Origin: Mycobacterium arosiense ATCC BAA-1401 = DSM 45069
Lineage (GTDB): Bacteria > Actinomycetota > Actinomycetes > Mycobacteriales > Mycobacteriaceae
Direction of reading: 5' to 3'
Assembly: GCF_002086125.1 (NCBI RefSeq)
Contig: NZ_MVHG01000027.1
Location: forward strand, 1-55,002
Length of the DNA stretch: 55,002 bases
The notes under the pieces were generated by a model that ran no database searches, was not told where the DNA came from, and saw only the letters and a program-made list of their open reading frames with translations. Made by a program: the position numbers and the translations under genes. This document shows, piece after piece, positions 16,887 to 24,837 of this stretch; the stretch's first letter is position 1; every line of letters starts with the position of its first letter.

Positions 16887-17537
16887 TCAATCATGAGCGG
16901 TCGCGCGGTCGGTGTTGCGCAATCCTTCGACGAGTGCATCCAGGGTGTGCACCGCTCGATCGCGCGCTGCGACCTGATCGGTGGCGTTGGCGATGAACAG
17001 CGCGGCCTCGTCGGCGGCCGCGAGCAGCAGATGTGCGAGCACGTCGATCGACGGTGCCGCGGCGAGGTCGCCCTCGTCGGCGGCGCGTTGCAGCATGGCG
17101 TTAATAGCGCCCAGGCCGTAGTGGCTTTCCAGCTCGCGCCAGCGCTGCCAGCCCAGCACCACCGGTCCGTCGATGAGCAGGATCCGTTGCACGGGCTTGG
17201 TCAAAGAGGCGTCGAGGAAGCCGAGCAGGCCGCGTCGCAGCACGTCCAGCGCCGACAGATCCGCATCGCCGGTGAGCTTCTGCGCTGCCGCCATCACGAG
17301 TTCTTCTTCGACCGTCAGGAAGACGGCCTCAAACAGCGCCTTTTTATCGGTGAAGTGGTGATACAACGCTCCGCGCGTCCCCACACCGGCGGCCAGCACG
17401 ATCTCCTCGGTCCCGGTGTCGTGGTAGCCCTTCTCGACGAAAAGTTCACGCGCAGCGTCGATCAACGCTGCACGGGTGGCCTCAGCCTGCGCGGTGCGCC
17501 GCGCCTTGGTGTCGAAACGTTCCCGACCAGCGGCCAC
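16887..17537 (-). CDS. TetR/AcrR family regulator
   Basis: 216 aa. HTH: TRAALIDAARELFVEKGYHD, TGTEEIVLAAGVGTRGALYH, HFTDKKALFEAVF at residues 20-65; the ligand domain includes RILLIDGPVVLGWQRWRELE, typical of a subfamily with a C-terminal TetR_C domain. It heads a minus-strand unit with the Asp-type hydrolase and the methyltransferase and diverges from the LEH-like gene at 17632. Two related palindromes flank its coding region, suggesting control of itself, the hydrolase pair and perhaps the divergent gene. Confidence 0.92.
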   Translation of the reverse strand: MAAGRERFDTKARRTAQAEATRAALIDAARELFVEKGYHDTGTEEIVLAAGVGTRGALYHHFTDKKALFEAVFLTVEEELVMAAAQKLTGDADLSALDVLRRGLLGFLDASLTKPVQRILLIDGPVVLGWQRWRELESHYGLGAINAMLQRAADEGDLAAAPSIDVLAHLLLAAADEAALFIANATDQVAARDRAVHTLDALVEGLRNTDRATAHD

Positions 17538-17552
17538 GCCACCAGCCTATTG

Positions 17553-17568
17553 CATACTGGTTGTAGGT
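17553..17568. promoter_or_regulatory. Second, degenerate copy of the TetR operator
   Basis: CATACTGGTTGTAGGT matches the dyad at 16867-16883 (CATACAGCCTGTATGT) at 12 of 16 positions by eye. It lies in the 94-bp divergent promoter between TetR (17537, minus) and the LEH-like gene (17632, plus). It overlaps a second small dyad, GTAGGT-G-ACCTAC, at 17563-17575. Confidence 0.5.
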
Positions 17569-17631
17569 GACCTACCGTCTGCATTTAAACACCCGTTTGT
17601 CCGTTCCCCTGTAGCTCACCGGAGGTTGCTG

Positions 17632-18042
17632 ATGCCTCATCCCGTTGATGTCGTCCGCCAGTTCTGCGCGCTGATGGAAAAACGCGACGCCGAGGCGCTG
17701 CGCCCGCTGTTGGCCGACGGTGCGGTATATCAGAACGTCGGCATGCCCGCCACCGTGGGCGCCGACGCCATCGTGGAAAATATGGCCGCCCAGTTCTCCA
17801 TGTTTCCCGACGCCTATGCGTTTGAGATCGTCAACATCGCCCACGACGGTCCGATCGTTCTCACTGAACGACTCGATTACATTCAGGCCCCCGACGGATC
17901 CAAACCGGGCGTGCCGGTGATGGGAACATTCGTGGTCGACGAGGACGGCACAATCACCCGCTGGACCGACTACTTCGACGTCAACCTGACCGTCAAAATC
18001 CTGCAAGGCGAGGACATCTCGGCGCTGGTGCCCACCGCCTAA
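17632..18042 (+). CDS. Limonene-1,2-epoxide-hydrolase/SnoaL-like protein
   Basis: 136 aa from ATG 17632 with GGAGG 6 bases upstream. A cystatin-like alpha+beta fold with LEH-type residues: Arg80-x-Asp82 in LTERLDYI and an Asp in TRWTDYFDVN, matching the Arg-Asp-Asp water-activating set of limonene epoxide hydrolase. If active it opens an epoxide on a cyclic or long-chain substrate by one-step hydrolysis, which would follow naturally from a P450 or other oxygenase. It is convergent with the TetR gene at 18709 and ends 4 bp from it. Confidence 0.8.
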   Translation: MPHPVDVVRQFCALMEKRDAEALRPLLADGAVYQNVGMPATVGADAIVENMAAQFSMFPDAYAFEIVNIAHDGPIVLTERLDYIQAPDGSKPGVPVMGTFVVDEDGTITRWTDYFDVNLTVKILQGEDISALVPTA

Positions 18043-18046
18043 CAGC

Positions 18047-18709
18047 TCACCGGCGCAGTGGAATGCTGTTCGCCGAGACGGCTGGCAACGCGGCCGCGAT
18101 GTCGGGGATGGCCAGTAACAGCCCGGCAACGGTGTCAGCGACGTGATCTTGGTCGGTGGCGAAATCACCGCGCAGCCAGCCGGCGATCACTTCCATCGCA
18201 CCGCTGACCAACGCAAACGACGCCATCTCGGTATCCAGCCGGCTAGCAGGTCCAGTGGTGGCCGTATCGGTGAGCATCGCGGTCATCGCGTTGGCGATCG
18301 CCCGAGTGCTGTCCACGCGCGCACGCTGCATCACGTCGGAGGTGTGCGAGCGCAACAGCAATTGGCCACGGCGCGGATCGGCAGTGAGAAATACCAGCGA
18401 CGCAGCAGCGGTGGCGCGGATCTGCGCGCCGACATCGGAACCGACACCATTGGCAGCGGCGCCGACTGCCTCCAGCCCGGCGGTGGTCTGATCCCTGACC
18501 ATGGCTTCTAGCAGTGCGTCGGAATCGGTGAAGTGCTCGTAGAAATATCGGTCGTTGAGTCGCGCGCGTGAACACACCGCACGTTTAGACACCGCGCGCG
18601 CACCGTATTCGGCGAAGAGGTCCAGGGCTGCCTCCAGCAGCGCCGCACGCCGGGTGGCGCGACGCCGCTCGGCAGTGACGCCACCGTAAGAGCGCGCAAC
18701 AGAAGTCAT
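18047..18709 (-). CDS. TetR/AcrR family regulator of the oxygenase operon
   Basis: 220 aa from ATG 18709; the much longer ORF to 19291 overlaps the divergent oxygenase gene and is rejected. HTH: RRAALLEAALDLFAEYGARA, then VSKRAVCSRARLNDRYFYEH with the family FYEHF end at residues 45-60. It diverges from the MpaB-type oxygenase gene. The 115-bp spacer holds a perfect 24-bp palindrome, so this protein, or the double-TetR regulator at 32434, is a good candidate to control the operon from 18825 to 26055. Confidence 0.92.
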   Translation of the reverse strand: MTSVARSYGGVTAERRRATRRAALLEAALDLFAEYGARAVSKRAVCSRARLNDRYFYEHFTDSDALLEAMVRDQTTAGLEAVGAAANGVGSDVGAQIRATAAASLVFLTADPRRGQLLLRSHTSDVMQRARVDSTRAIANAMTAMLTDTATTGPASRLDTEMASFALVSGAMEVIAGWLRGDFATDQDHVADTVAGLLLAIPDIAAALPAVSANSIPLRR

Positions 18710-18760
18710 CGCAAAAAGTATCCCAGAGCCCTTGACCCTTCGGACTGTTTGGTGCAATCT

Positions 18761-18784
18761 GACACCAGAATATATTCTGGTGTC
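18761..18784. promoter_or_regulatory. Perfect 24-bp palindromic operator
   Basis: Arms GACACCAGAATA and TATTCTGGTGTC form an uninterrupted dyad, preceded by ggtgcaatct. The element lies 52 bp from the TetR start and 41 bp from the oxygenase start. Related arrangements (ACCAGA, a short spacer, ATTCTGG(A/T)GTC, with flanking GGTGCA/TGCACC) recur at 29843-29893 and 31990-32036. Confidence 0.75.
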
Positions 18785-18824
18785 GCGCTGCGCCAGATCT
18801 GCCCAGATCTGAGGGAGAGGCCTC

Positions 18825-19799
18825 ATGTCGGTTGAATCGCCTGACGTGTTGATCGCGTCATCAGCACCGATCCACGACCACCCCGCGGCGTCGTGTCTTG
18901 CTGACGCGCCAACCGCCTCGGTGGCCGACCGTTTCGAACGCATCATGGGAACCCGGTTGCTGGCACTGTTCTCCCCGGCCCTGTTCGACGAGATGATGCT
19001 GCCGATGGTGTCAGCTTCTCTGGTTGACACCGCCCGCATCCGCGACAACCCGTATGGGCGGGCACGGCGCACGGCGGCGTCAGACCAAGTGGCGTTGCTG
19101 GCGAACGGCGCCCATCGCCGCGAAGAGATGCAACGCCTGGTGCGGCTGCACCGCGACATCAAAGGCGTGACACACGACGGGATCCGGTACAGCGGGCTCA
19201 ACCCCGAGGCCTGGAACTGGAATCTGATCAGCATCTTCTTCATGCACCGCGGCGCCTTCATCGCGCTGACCGGTGAACAGCTCGACGACACGGGCGATCA
19301 GGCCGTCTGGGACCGCTACCGAGCACTCACCGCCGACTTGCAGATGCCCGGCCGGGCGCGTGAACTTCCGACCAGCTATCCACAGCTGTGCGCCTACTAC
19401 GATCATGTTGCCGCCGAAAAGCTCACCCACACCGAAGCTTTGGACATCGTCATGGCCGCCACACTGCACCCAAGGCGGCCCGCGCACATGCCGGCGATCA
19501 CCGCGCCGCTGTATTTCCTTCTGGGCCCGATCTTCGGGCATATTGCGGCCATCCTCGGATTCGGCATCATGCACCCCAGAGTCCGCGCCCTGGTCCCGAT
19601 GCCCTGGACGCGCCGACACGACATCGAATTTCTCGTGTTCAGCCGGGTACTGCGCGGGGCCTACCGTCGGCTGCCGCGCCGCATCACCGAAACACCCTTG
19701 GCCCGCAACCGCCGCCAGTACGAGCGCATCGTCGCCCGGTATCAGGGTGTCGGACTGGTGTCCTTCGTGCCCGGCGCCACCCAAACCTGCGGTCGCTGA
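18825..19799 (+). CDS. MpaB-family (DUF2236) oxygenase
   Basis: 324 aa. DUF2236-type features: RRTAASDQVALLANGAHRRE, EMQRLVRLHRDIKGVTHDG (His-rich heme-associated segment of this family), GLNPEAWNWNLISIFF, LPTSYPQLCAYYD, and a C-terminal MPWTRRHDIEFLVFSRVLRG with AYRRLPRRI. Relatives include fungal MpaB and bacterial latex-clearing-type oxygenases that cleave C=C bonds of isoprenoids. No signal peptide is seen. It is the first gene of a plus-strand operon with SDRs and P450s under the 24-bp palindrome, and is probably the entry or cleavage step for a terpenoid-like substrate. Confidence 0.82.
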   Translation: MSVESPDVLIASSAPIHDHPAASCLADAPTASVADRFERIMGTRLLALFSPALFDEMMLPMVSASLVDTARIRDNPYGRARRTAASDQVALLANGAHRREEMQRLVRLHRDIKGVTHDGIRYSGLNPEAWNWNLISIFFMHRGAFIALTGEQLDDTGDQAVWDRYRALTADLQMPGRARELPTSYPQLCAYYDHVAAEKLTHTEALDIVMAATLHPRRPAHMPAITAPLYFLLGPIFGHIAAILGFGIMHPRVRALVPMPWTRRHDIEFLVFSRVLRGAYRRLPRRITETPLARNRRQYERIVARYQGVGLVSFVPGATQTCGR

Positions 19800-19840
19800 G
19801 GTTGTCTCACGCAGAGCCGACATGCCGCGAAGGAGTCGTC

Positions 19841-20071
19841 GTGGCGATGGAGACGCTCACGGCGAGCTTTTCCGATTCGACCCGCGCTACGGGAGTAAGG
19901 GATGACACGAAAGTGACCAGCGTGCAGAGCTTCTATGACACGGCCGGCCAACGGAGACCGTGCCGGGCAGTGATGGGGTCGACGCGGATACGGGGCCGAT
20001 CGCAGAGCCATCGCGCCGTCGATACGGTTTCTGACAGTCCACGCTGCGCGCTGCAGGTCAGCCATGGGTGA
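19841..20071 (+). CDS. Short ORF with good ribosome site, possible gene remnant
   Basis: 76 aa from GTG 19841 (AAGGAG at 19830-19835), beginning METLTASFSDSTRATG at the third codon and overlapping the SDR start. No family recognised; the last half is Arg/Ser-rich and looks unlike a folded domain. It may be the first codons of a gene lost by deletion, like the aldehyde dehydrogenase further down the operon. It accounts for the otherwise unusual 264-bp gap in the operon. Confidence 0.3.
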   Translation: MAMETLTASFSDSTRATGVRDDTKVTSVQSFYDTAGQRRPCRAVMGSTRIRGRSQSHRAVDTVSDSPRCALQVSHG

Positions 20072-20972
20072 GCCCCGCAGCGTCGTCATCACCGGGGCCT
20101 CGCGCGGGCTGGGGCTGGCCTCGGCGGCCCACCTGTACAAGGCCGGATGGCGAGTCGTCGCGGCGATGCGCACACCGGAGATCGGCCTGCAAAACATACT
20201 GGATGCCACCGGGGCCCCCGCCGACAGTTCGCGGTTGATCGGCGTGCAACTCGATCTCACCGATCCGGCATCGATCACGAACGCAGCCAAGGCCATCCTC
20301 GAGGCGGTTGGAGCCCCGGATGCTGTGGTGCACAATGCCGGGATCACCGCGGTGGGCTGCGTCGAAGAACTCGACCTCGACGTGTGGCAGCAGCTGTTCG
20401 CCACCAACCTGTTCGGCCCGGTGGCACTGACCAACGCGCTGCTGCCCTCGATGCGCGCCGCCGGACGCGGCCGCATCGTGGTGATCGCCAGCGAAAACGG
20501 TGTCCGCGGGATGCCCTGCACGGCGTCGTACTCGGCGTCCAAGGCCGGATCTGAGCGGTGGGCTGAAGCCCTGGCCGCCGAGATCGCGCCGTTCGGGCTG
20601 GGTGTCAGCGTCCTGGTGACCGGGGTGTTTGACACCGACATCATCACCGACGCCGGGGTGCAGGACCACCGCGACTTCAGCGGACCCTACGGCGCCTTGA
20701 CCACCACCATCGAGCGGCGGGGCCGACTGGCCATCCGGATGGCCAGCCCGCCCAGACGTTTCGCGCACGCACTGGCCAAAGCCCTCGACGATACTGCGCC
20801 CTACGCCCGGCACGCCGTCGGCGTCGACGCCAAAATGCTGCTCATCCTCAACCGGCTTTTGCCCGCCAGGGCGATGCACCAGATCATCCGCATCGCCATG
20901 GGCCTTCCACGGCACGGCGCCGCCAAGGCCACGAGCGCAGCGCCACGCCCGGAAAGCGAGAACCGTGTCTGA
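20064..20972 (+). CDS. SDR-family oxidoreductase
   Basis: 302 aa. VVITGASRGLGLASAAHLY (cofactor loop), RTPEIG following the second strand (Arg suggests NADP preference), HNAGITAVG, catalytic Ser in VIASENGVRG, Tyr-x-x-x-Lys in SYSASKAGSERW, and PFGLGVSVLVTGVFDTDI. A C-terminal extension to 302 aa is a little longer than classical SDRs. Expected to oxidise or reduce an alcohol/ketone formed by the neighbouring oxygenases. It follows the MpaB gene, and its stop overlaps the start of the broken aldehyde dehydrogenase. Confidence 0.9.
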   Translation: MGEPRSVVITGASRGLGLASAAHLYKAGWRVVAAMRTPEIGLQNILDATGAPADSSRLIGVQLDLTDPASITNAAKAILEAVGAPDAVVHNAGITAVGCVEELDLDVWQQLFATNLFGPVALTNALLPSMRAAGRGRIVVIASENGVRGMPCTASYSASKAGSERWAEALAAEIAPFGLGVSVLVTGVFDTDIITDAGVQDHRDFSGPYGALTTTIERRGRLAIRMASPPRRFAHALAKALDDTAPYARHAVGVDAKMLLILNRLLPARAMHQIIRIAMGLPRHGAAKATSAAPRPESENRV

Positions 20973-21242
20973 GGCAGTTACCGGTCGGTCTGAGTCGCGG
21001 ATGCTCATTGACGACAGCTGGTCGACGGCCAAGCCGGCAACGTGATGTCGGGATCACTAGAACGGTCACTGGCCGTGGCGCGGCGGCTGCGCACCGGGTT
21101 CATCGGACTCAACGGCACAGTCGGATACGGCGCCGACACCCCGTTCGGGGGTTTCAAGGCCAGCGGTGTCGGCCGCCACAACGGTGTCGCCGGGTTCGAC
21201 CAGTCCACCGAGGTGAAGTCCGTGGCCTACCCAGCCAGCTGA
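20965..21242 (+). pseudogene. Aldehyde dehydrogenase with large internal deletion
   Basis: GTG 20965 opens a 26-codon reading (SRMLIDDSWSTAKPAT) that matches the very beginning of ALDHs (MLIDGxW). After a stop and frame change, 21042-21242 encodes the typical ALDH C-terminus: MSGSLERSLAVARRLRTGF, then VGYGADTPFGGFKASGVGR and a TKSVAYP-like end. The middle 380 or so residues, including the catalytic Cys and Glu, are gone. This is a deletion remnant, not a functional enzyme. The reading frames on the two sides do not match. Confidence 0.9.
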
Positions 21243-21255
21243 AAGGTTTTAGCGC

Positions 21256-22464
21256 ATGCAATTATTCGATGATCTGGAGGACTTCGGGTCCTTCGATGAC
21301 GCCGTGGCCGGCGACGTCCGCGACCCCTATACCGAACTGTCGCGGATGCGGCGCACCGAACCCATTCAGCGCCTCGACTTTTCGGTCATGCCCGGCGAGG
21401 AGGGCAAACCGGTCTTCATGGTGTACCGCCACGAGGACATTCAGGAACTGTTGCGCGACAACGAAACCTTCTCCTCGGCCATCATCAAGGACTTCTTCGG
21501 GATCGGCAAACACGTCATGGTCGGCATGGACGAGCCCGAGCACGCCCGCCACCGCGCACTGGTCTCCAAGGCCTTCTCCCCCAAAGCGCTGGCGCGCTGG
21601 GAAACCGATCTTGCCGGCCGAGTCGGCAACGAGCTGATCGACACGTTCGCCGATCGCGGCAGCGCAGATCTGGTGAAGGAATTCACCTTTCCCTACCCCA
21701 GCCGAGTCATCGCCGGCCTGCTGGGCCTACCCCAAAAGGACTATCCACAGTTTCAGCGGTGGTCCATTTCGCTCCTGTCAGTAGGGGTCAATCCCGAGCG
21801 CGCCGCCGAAGCCACCAAGGCGCTGGGTGACTACCTGGTGCCGATCCTTGCGGCCCGCCGCGAGCAGCCCCGCGACGATCTCACCAGCGGCCTGGCCGCC
21901 GCCGAGATCGACGGAGAGAAACTCTCCGATGAGGAAATCTTTTGCTTCCTGCATCTGTTGTTGCCCGCCGGGGTGGAAACCACCTACCGCTCACTGGGAA
22001 ACCTGCTGTTCGGGCTGCTGTCCAACCCCGATCAGCTCGACGCCGTGCGCGACGACCGCACACTGCTGTCAGCAGCCATTGAAGAGGCCGTGCGGTGGGA
22101 GGCGCCGCTGCTGTCGATCACGCGTGTGGCCACCCGCGACACCGAACTGGCCGGGGTGCCCATCCCCGCCGGGTCCTCGGTGATGCCGATGCTCGGTGCC
22201 GCCAACCGCGACGAGAACCGCTACCCCGACCCCGACCGGTTCGACCTGTTCCGTCAACCCAGGACCCCGATCTCGTGGGGTCACGGTCCGCACGTCTGCC
22301 TGGGAATGCACCTGGCCCGCATGGAGATGCGCGTTGCGGTCAATCTCTTATTGGACCGCCTTCCCAACCTGCGGCTGGACCCCGACGGCAACGATCCCCA
22401 CATCCGCGGGCAGGTGTTCCGATCGCCGACGTCGCTGCCGGTCCGGTTCGGCGCCGACACCTAA
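21256..22464 (+). CDS. Cytochrome P450
   Basis: 402 aa from ATG 21256 (AAAGG upstream). I-helix LLPAGVETTYRS (with Val replacing the usual acidic residue before the ETT), ExxR EEAVRWEAP, heme loop WGHGPHVCLGMHLARMEMR with the Cys thiolate. Length is normal for bacterial class I P450s. The Trp at the start of the heme loop (usual Phe) is a modest variant. It is the first of three P450 genes in this operon, following the ALDH remnant by 13 bp and followed by an SDR gene. Confidence 0.95.
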   Translation: MQLFDDLEDFGSFDDAVAGDVRDPYTELSRMRRTEPIQRLDFSVMPGEEGKPVFMVYRHEDIQELLRDNETFSSAIIKDFFGIGKHVMVGMDEPEHARHRALVSKAFSPKALARWETDLAGRVGNELIDTFADRGSADLVKEFTFPYPSRVIAGLLGLPQKDYPQFQRWSISLLSVGVNPERAAEATKALGDYLVPILAARREQPRDDLTSGLAAAEIDGEKLSDEEIFCFLHLLLPAGVETTYRSLGNLLFGLLSNPDQLDAVRDDRTLLSAAIEEAVRWEAPLLSITRVATRDTELAGVPIPAGSSVMPMLGAANRDENRYPDPDRFDLFRQPRTPISWGHGPHVCLGMHLARMEMRVAVNLLLDRLPNLRLDPDGNDPHIRGQVFRSPTSLPVRFGADT

Positions 22465-22622
22465 GAGGTGGCGGTGGGTTCCACGACGGGTCGACGCGAT
22501 GATGCACGGCGGGCGCCCGCAGCACCGCTTACTGCGGCGCTGCCCCGAATCGCCTGCGGTGGACCGGTCTGCCACGTGGGCGCAGTCGCCTCGAACCGCA
22601 CAATCGCAGACAGGAGGGGGTC

Positions 22623-23534
22623 GTGACCGGACTGCGCTTCGATGACCGGGTGGTCGTGGTCACCGGCGCGGGCCGGGGGGTCGGACGAAGCCACGCACTG
22701 CTGTTGGCCGCCAAGGGAGCACGCGTCGTCGTCGTCGATAGCGGCGCCGACATCGACGGCAGCGGTCACTCTCGGGCGCCCGCCGAAGCGGTCGCCGAGG
22801 AGATCAACGCCTCCGGCGGCCAAGCCGTCGCCTGTTTTGCCTCGGTCGCCGATGAACGCGCCGCCGCCGACATCATCGACACCGCGCTCCAACAGTTTGG
22901 GCGGCTGGACGCCATCGTCAACAACGCCGGCATCCACGATCCCGCCCCGTTCCACGACCTGACCGTCAGCCAGTTTCGCACGATGATCGACGTCCACTAT
23001 CTCGGCACCGTGCTCGTCACCCGCGCCGCCTGGCCGCACTTCATCCGCGCCGGATACGGCCGGGTGGTCAACACCGTTTCTGAAGCCATGCTCGGCGGTA
23101 TCCCCGAATTGAGCAGTTACGGGGCAGCAAAGGGTGCAGTGTTTGGACTGACCCGGAATCTGGCCACCGAGGGAGCCGCGCACGGCATCGCGGTCAACGC
23201 CATCGCGCCGCGCGCGTTCACCCGCATGTCGGCCTCACACTCCCACGCCCTGGCCGAGCACCTGTCCATACCCACCGACGTCATGGACCAAATCAACGCC
23301 GCCATGCCGCCCGAATTATGCGCGCCGGCAGCGGTGTTCCTGGCTCACGACTCGTGCCCACTGACCGGTGAGGTTCTTCAGATTGGGATGGGCAGCGTCG
23401 CGCGCCTGGCCGTGGTGCGTGGACCCGGCTTCGCCAGGGACGCGCTGACCGCCGAAGACATCGCCGACAACCTTGCCGACGTCATGAACCTCCACGACGC
23501 CTCGGTCACCGAATCCGCCGCGCCCGTACTGTGA
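22623..23534 (+). CDS. SDR-family dehydrogenase, HSD17B4-like
   Basis: 303 aa from GTG 22623 with AGGAGGGGG just upstream. RVVVVTGAGRGVGRSHALLL, then DSGADIDGSG, NNAGIHDPAPF, catalytic Ser in NTVSEAMLGG, SSYGAAKGAVFGLTRNL with Tyr-x-x-x-Lys, and NAIAPRAFTRM. The long insertion after the second strand and the RSHALLLA segment are typical of the (3R)-hydroxyacyl-CoA dehydrogenase domain of peroxisomal multifunctional enzyme relatives (mycobacterial Hsd4A-type). It may therefore act on CoA-linked or steroid side-chain intermediates. The 158-bp gap upstream contains no recognisable gene. Confidence 0.88.
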   Translation: MTGLRFDDRVVVVTGAGRGVGRSHALLLAAKGARVVVVDSGADIDGSGHSRAPAEAVAEEINASGGQAVACFASVADERAAADIIDTALQQFGRLDAIVNNAGIHDPAPFHDLTVSQFRTMIDVHYLGTVLVTRAAWPHFIRAGYGRVVNTVSEAMLGGIPELSSYGAAKGAVFGLTRNLATEGAAHGIAVNAIAPRAFTRMSASHSHALAEHLSIPTDVMDQINAAMPPELCAPAAVFLAHDSCPLTGEVLQIGMGSVARLAVVRGPGFARDALTAEDIADNLADVMNLHDASVTESAAPVL

Positions 23535-23562
23535 CCGCGCCACTGCAAGAGGAGATTTGGCT

Positions 23563-24831
23563 GTGAACGACTTCGATTCCGTCGACTATTTCACCGACCC
23601 TGAGCTGGTGCCCGACCCCTACGGGTATTTCGACCATCTACGCGCCAAATGCCCGGTGACCGCCGAGCCGCACCATCAGGTGATGGCCATCACCGGCCAC
23701 CAAGAAGCCCTCACCGTCTATAAGGACAACACCTTTTCGGCGTGTGTGTCGGTGGCCGGCCCCTACGCCGGGGTGTCCTTCGACACCGACACCGATGACA
23801 TCAGCGCCCTGATCGCCGAAAAGCGCGACCAGATCCCGATGAGCGAGCACATCGTCACCCAAGACCCCCCCGAGCACGCCTACACCCGAGGGCTGTTGAG
23901 CCGTCTGCTGACCCCCAAGCGCCTGTCGGAGAACGAAGACTTCATGTGGCGCTTGGCCGACGAGCAACTCGACGAGTTCGTGTCCCGCGGCAGCTGCGAG
24001 TTCCTGGAGGACTACGCGCGACCGTTCTCGCTGCTGGTGATCGCCGATCTGCTCGGTGTTCCCGAAGACGACCACAAGCTGTTCCGTGCGACGCTGGCAG
24101 CCAACGACGAGGTCCCCGGCGCTCTCGGCGACGACGCGCCAGCGCACAACCCGCTGCTGTGGCTGGATGAGAAGTTCGCCGGCTACATCGTCGAGCGCCG
24201 CGCGCAGCCACGCCAGGACGTGCTAACTGAACTGGCGCAAGCCAAGTACCCGGACGGGTCAACACCTTTGGTGATGGATGTCGTGCACCTGGCGACGTTC
24301 CTGTTCTCGGCGGGCATGGAGACCACCACGAAACTTCTCAGCTTCGCGCTGCGCGTTCTCGGGGAGCGCCCCGACATTCAGACGGTGCTGCGCGAGGACC
24401 GCAGTCGCATCCCGGTGTTCCTGGAAGAAACGCTGCGCATGGAAAGCCCGGTGAAAAGCCACTTCCGCCTGGCACGGCAATCGACCACGGTGGGCGGCGT
24501 GCCGATCGCGGCCGGCACCACCATGATGCTGCTCCCTGGAGCATGCAACCGTGACCCCGCAAAGTTCGACGCTCCCAACGAATTTCGGCTGGACCGCCCG
24601 AATGTGCGTGAACACATCGCCTTTGGCCGCGGCAACCACTCCTGCCCAGGGGCGCCGCTCGCGCGTGCCGAAGGCCGCATCTCACTGAACCGCATCTTTG
24701 ACCGGATGGCCGACATCCGCATCAGCGAGGCCTGCCACGGCCCCGCCGACACCCGCCACTACGGGTATGAACCCACCTTCATCCTGCGCGGTCTGACCAA
24801 CCTTCACTTAGAGTTCACCCCGCTGGACTGA
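23563..24831 (+). CDS. Cytochrome P450
   Basis: 422 aa from GTG 23563 (AGAGGAG 8 bases upstream); a TTG at 23557 is in frame but too close to the ribosome site. Cluster: DPPEHAYTRGLLSRLLTPKR, I-helix LFSAGMETTTK, ExxR EETLRMESP, heme loop FGRGNHSCPGAPLARAEGR. The heme loop carries Pro after the Cys (CPG), as in several mycobacterial and actinobacterial P450s, and Met replaces the usual acidic residue in the I-helix. It is the second P450 of the operon and follows the HSD-type SDR by 28 bp. Confidence 0.95.
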   Translation: MNDFDSVDYFTDPELVPDPYGYFDHLRAKCPVTAEPHHQVMAITGHQEALTVYKDNTFSACVSVAGPYAGVSFDTDTDDISALIAEKRDQIPMSEHIVTQDPPEHAYTRGLLSRLLTPKRLSENEDFMWRLADEQLDEFVSRGSCEFLEDYARPFSLLVIADLLGVPEDDHKLFRATLAANDEVPGALGDDAPAHNPLLWLDEKFAGYIVERRAQPRQDVLTELAQAKYPDGSTPLVMDVVHLATFLFSAGMETTTKLLSFALRVLGERPDIQTVLREDRSRIPVFLEETLRMESPVKSHFRLARQSTTVGGVPIAAGTTMMLLPGACNRDPAKFDAPNEFRLDRPNVREHIAFGRGNHSCPGAPLARAEGRISLNRIFDRMADIRISEACHGPADTRHYGYEPTFILRGLTNLHLEFTPLD

Positions 24832-24837
24832 CCGTCG

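Noticed and set aside
22465..22622. Possible ferredoxin gene between P450 and SDR
   Set aside because: Checked because P450 genes often have one here; no Cys pattern CxxxxxC...C found in any frame.
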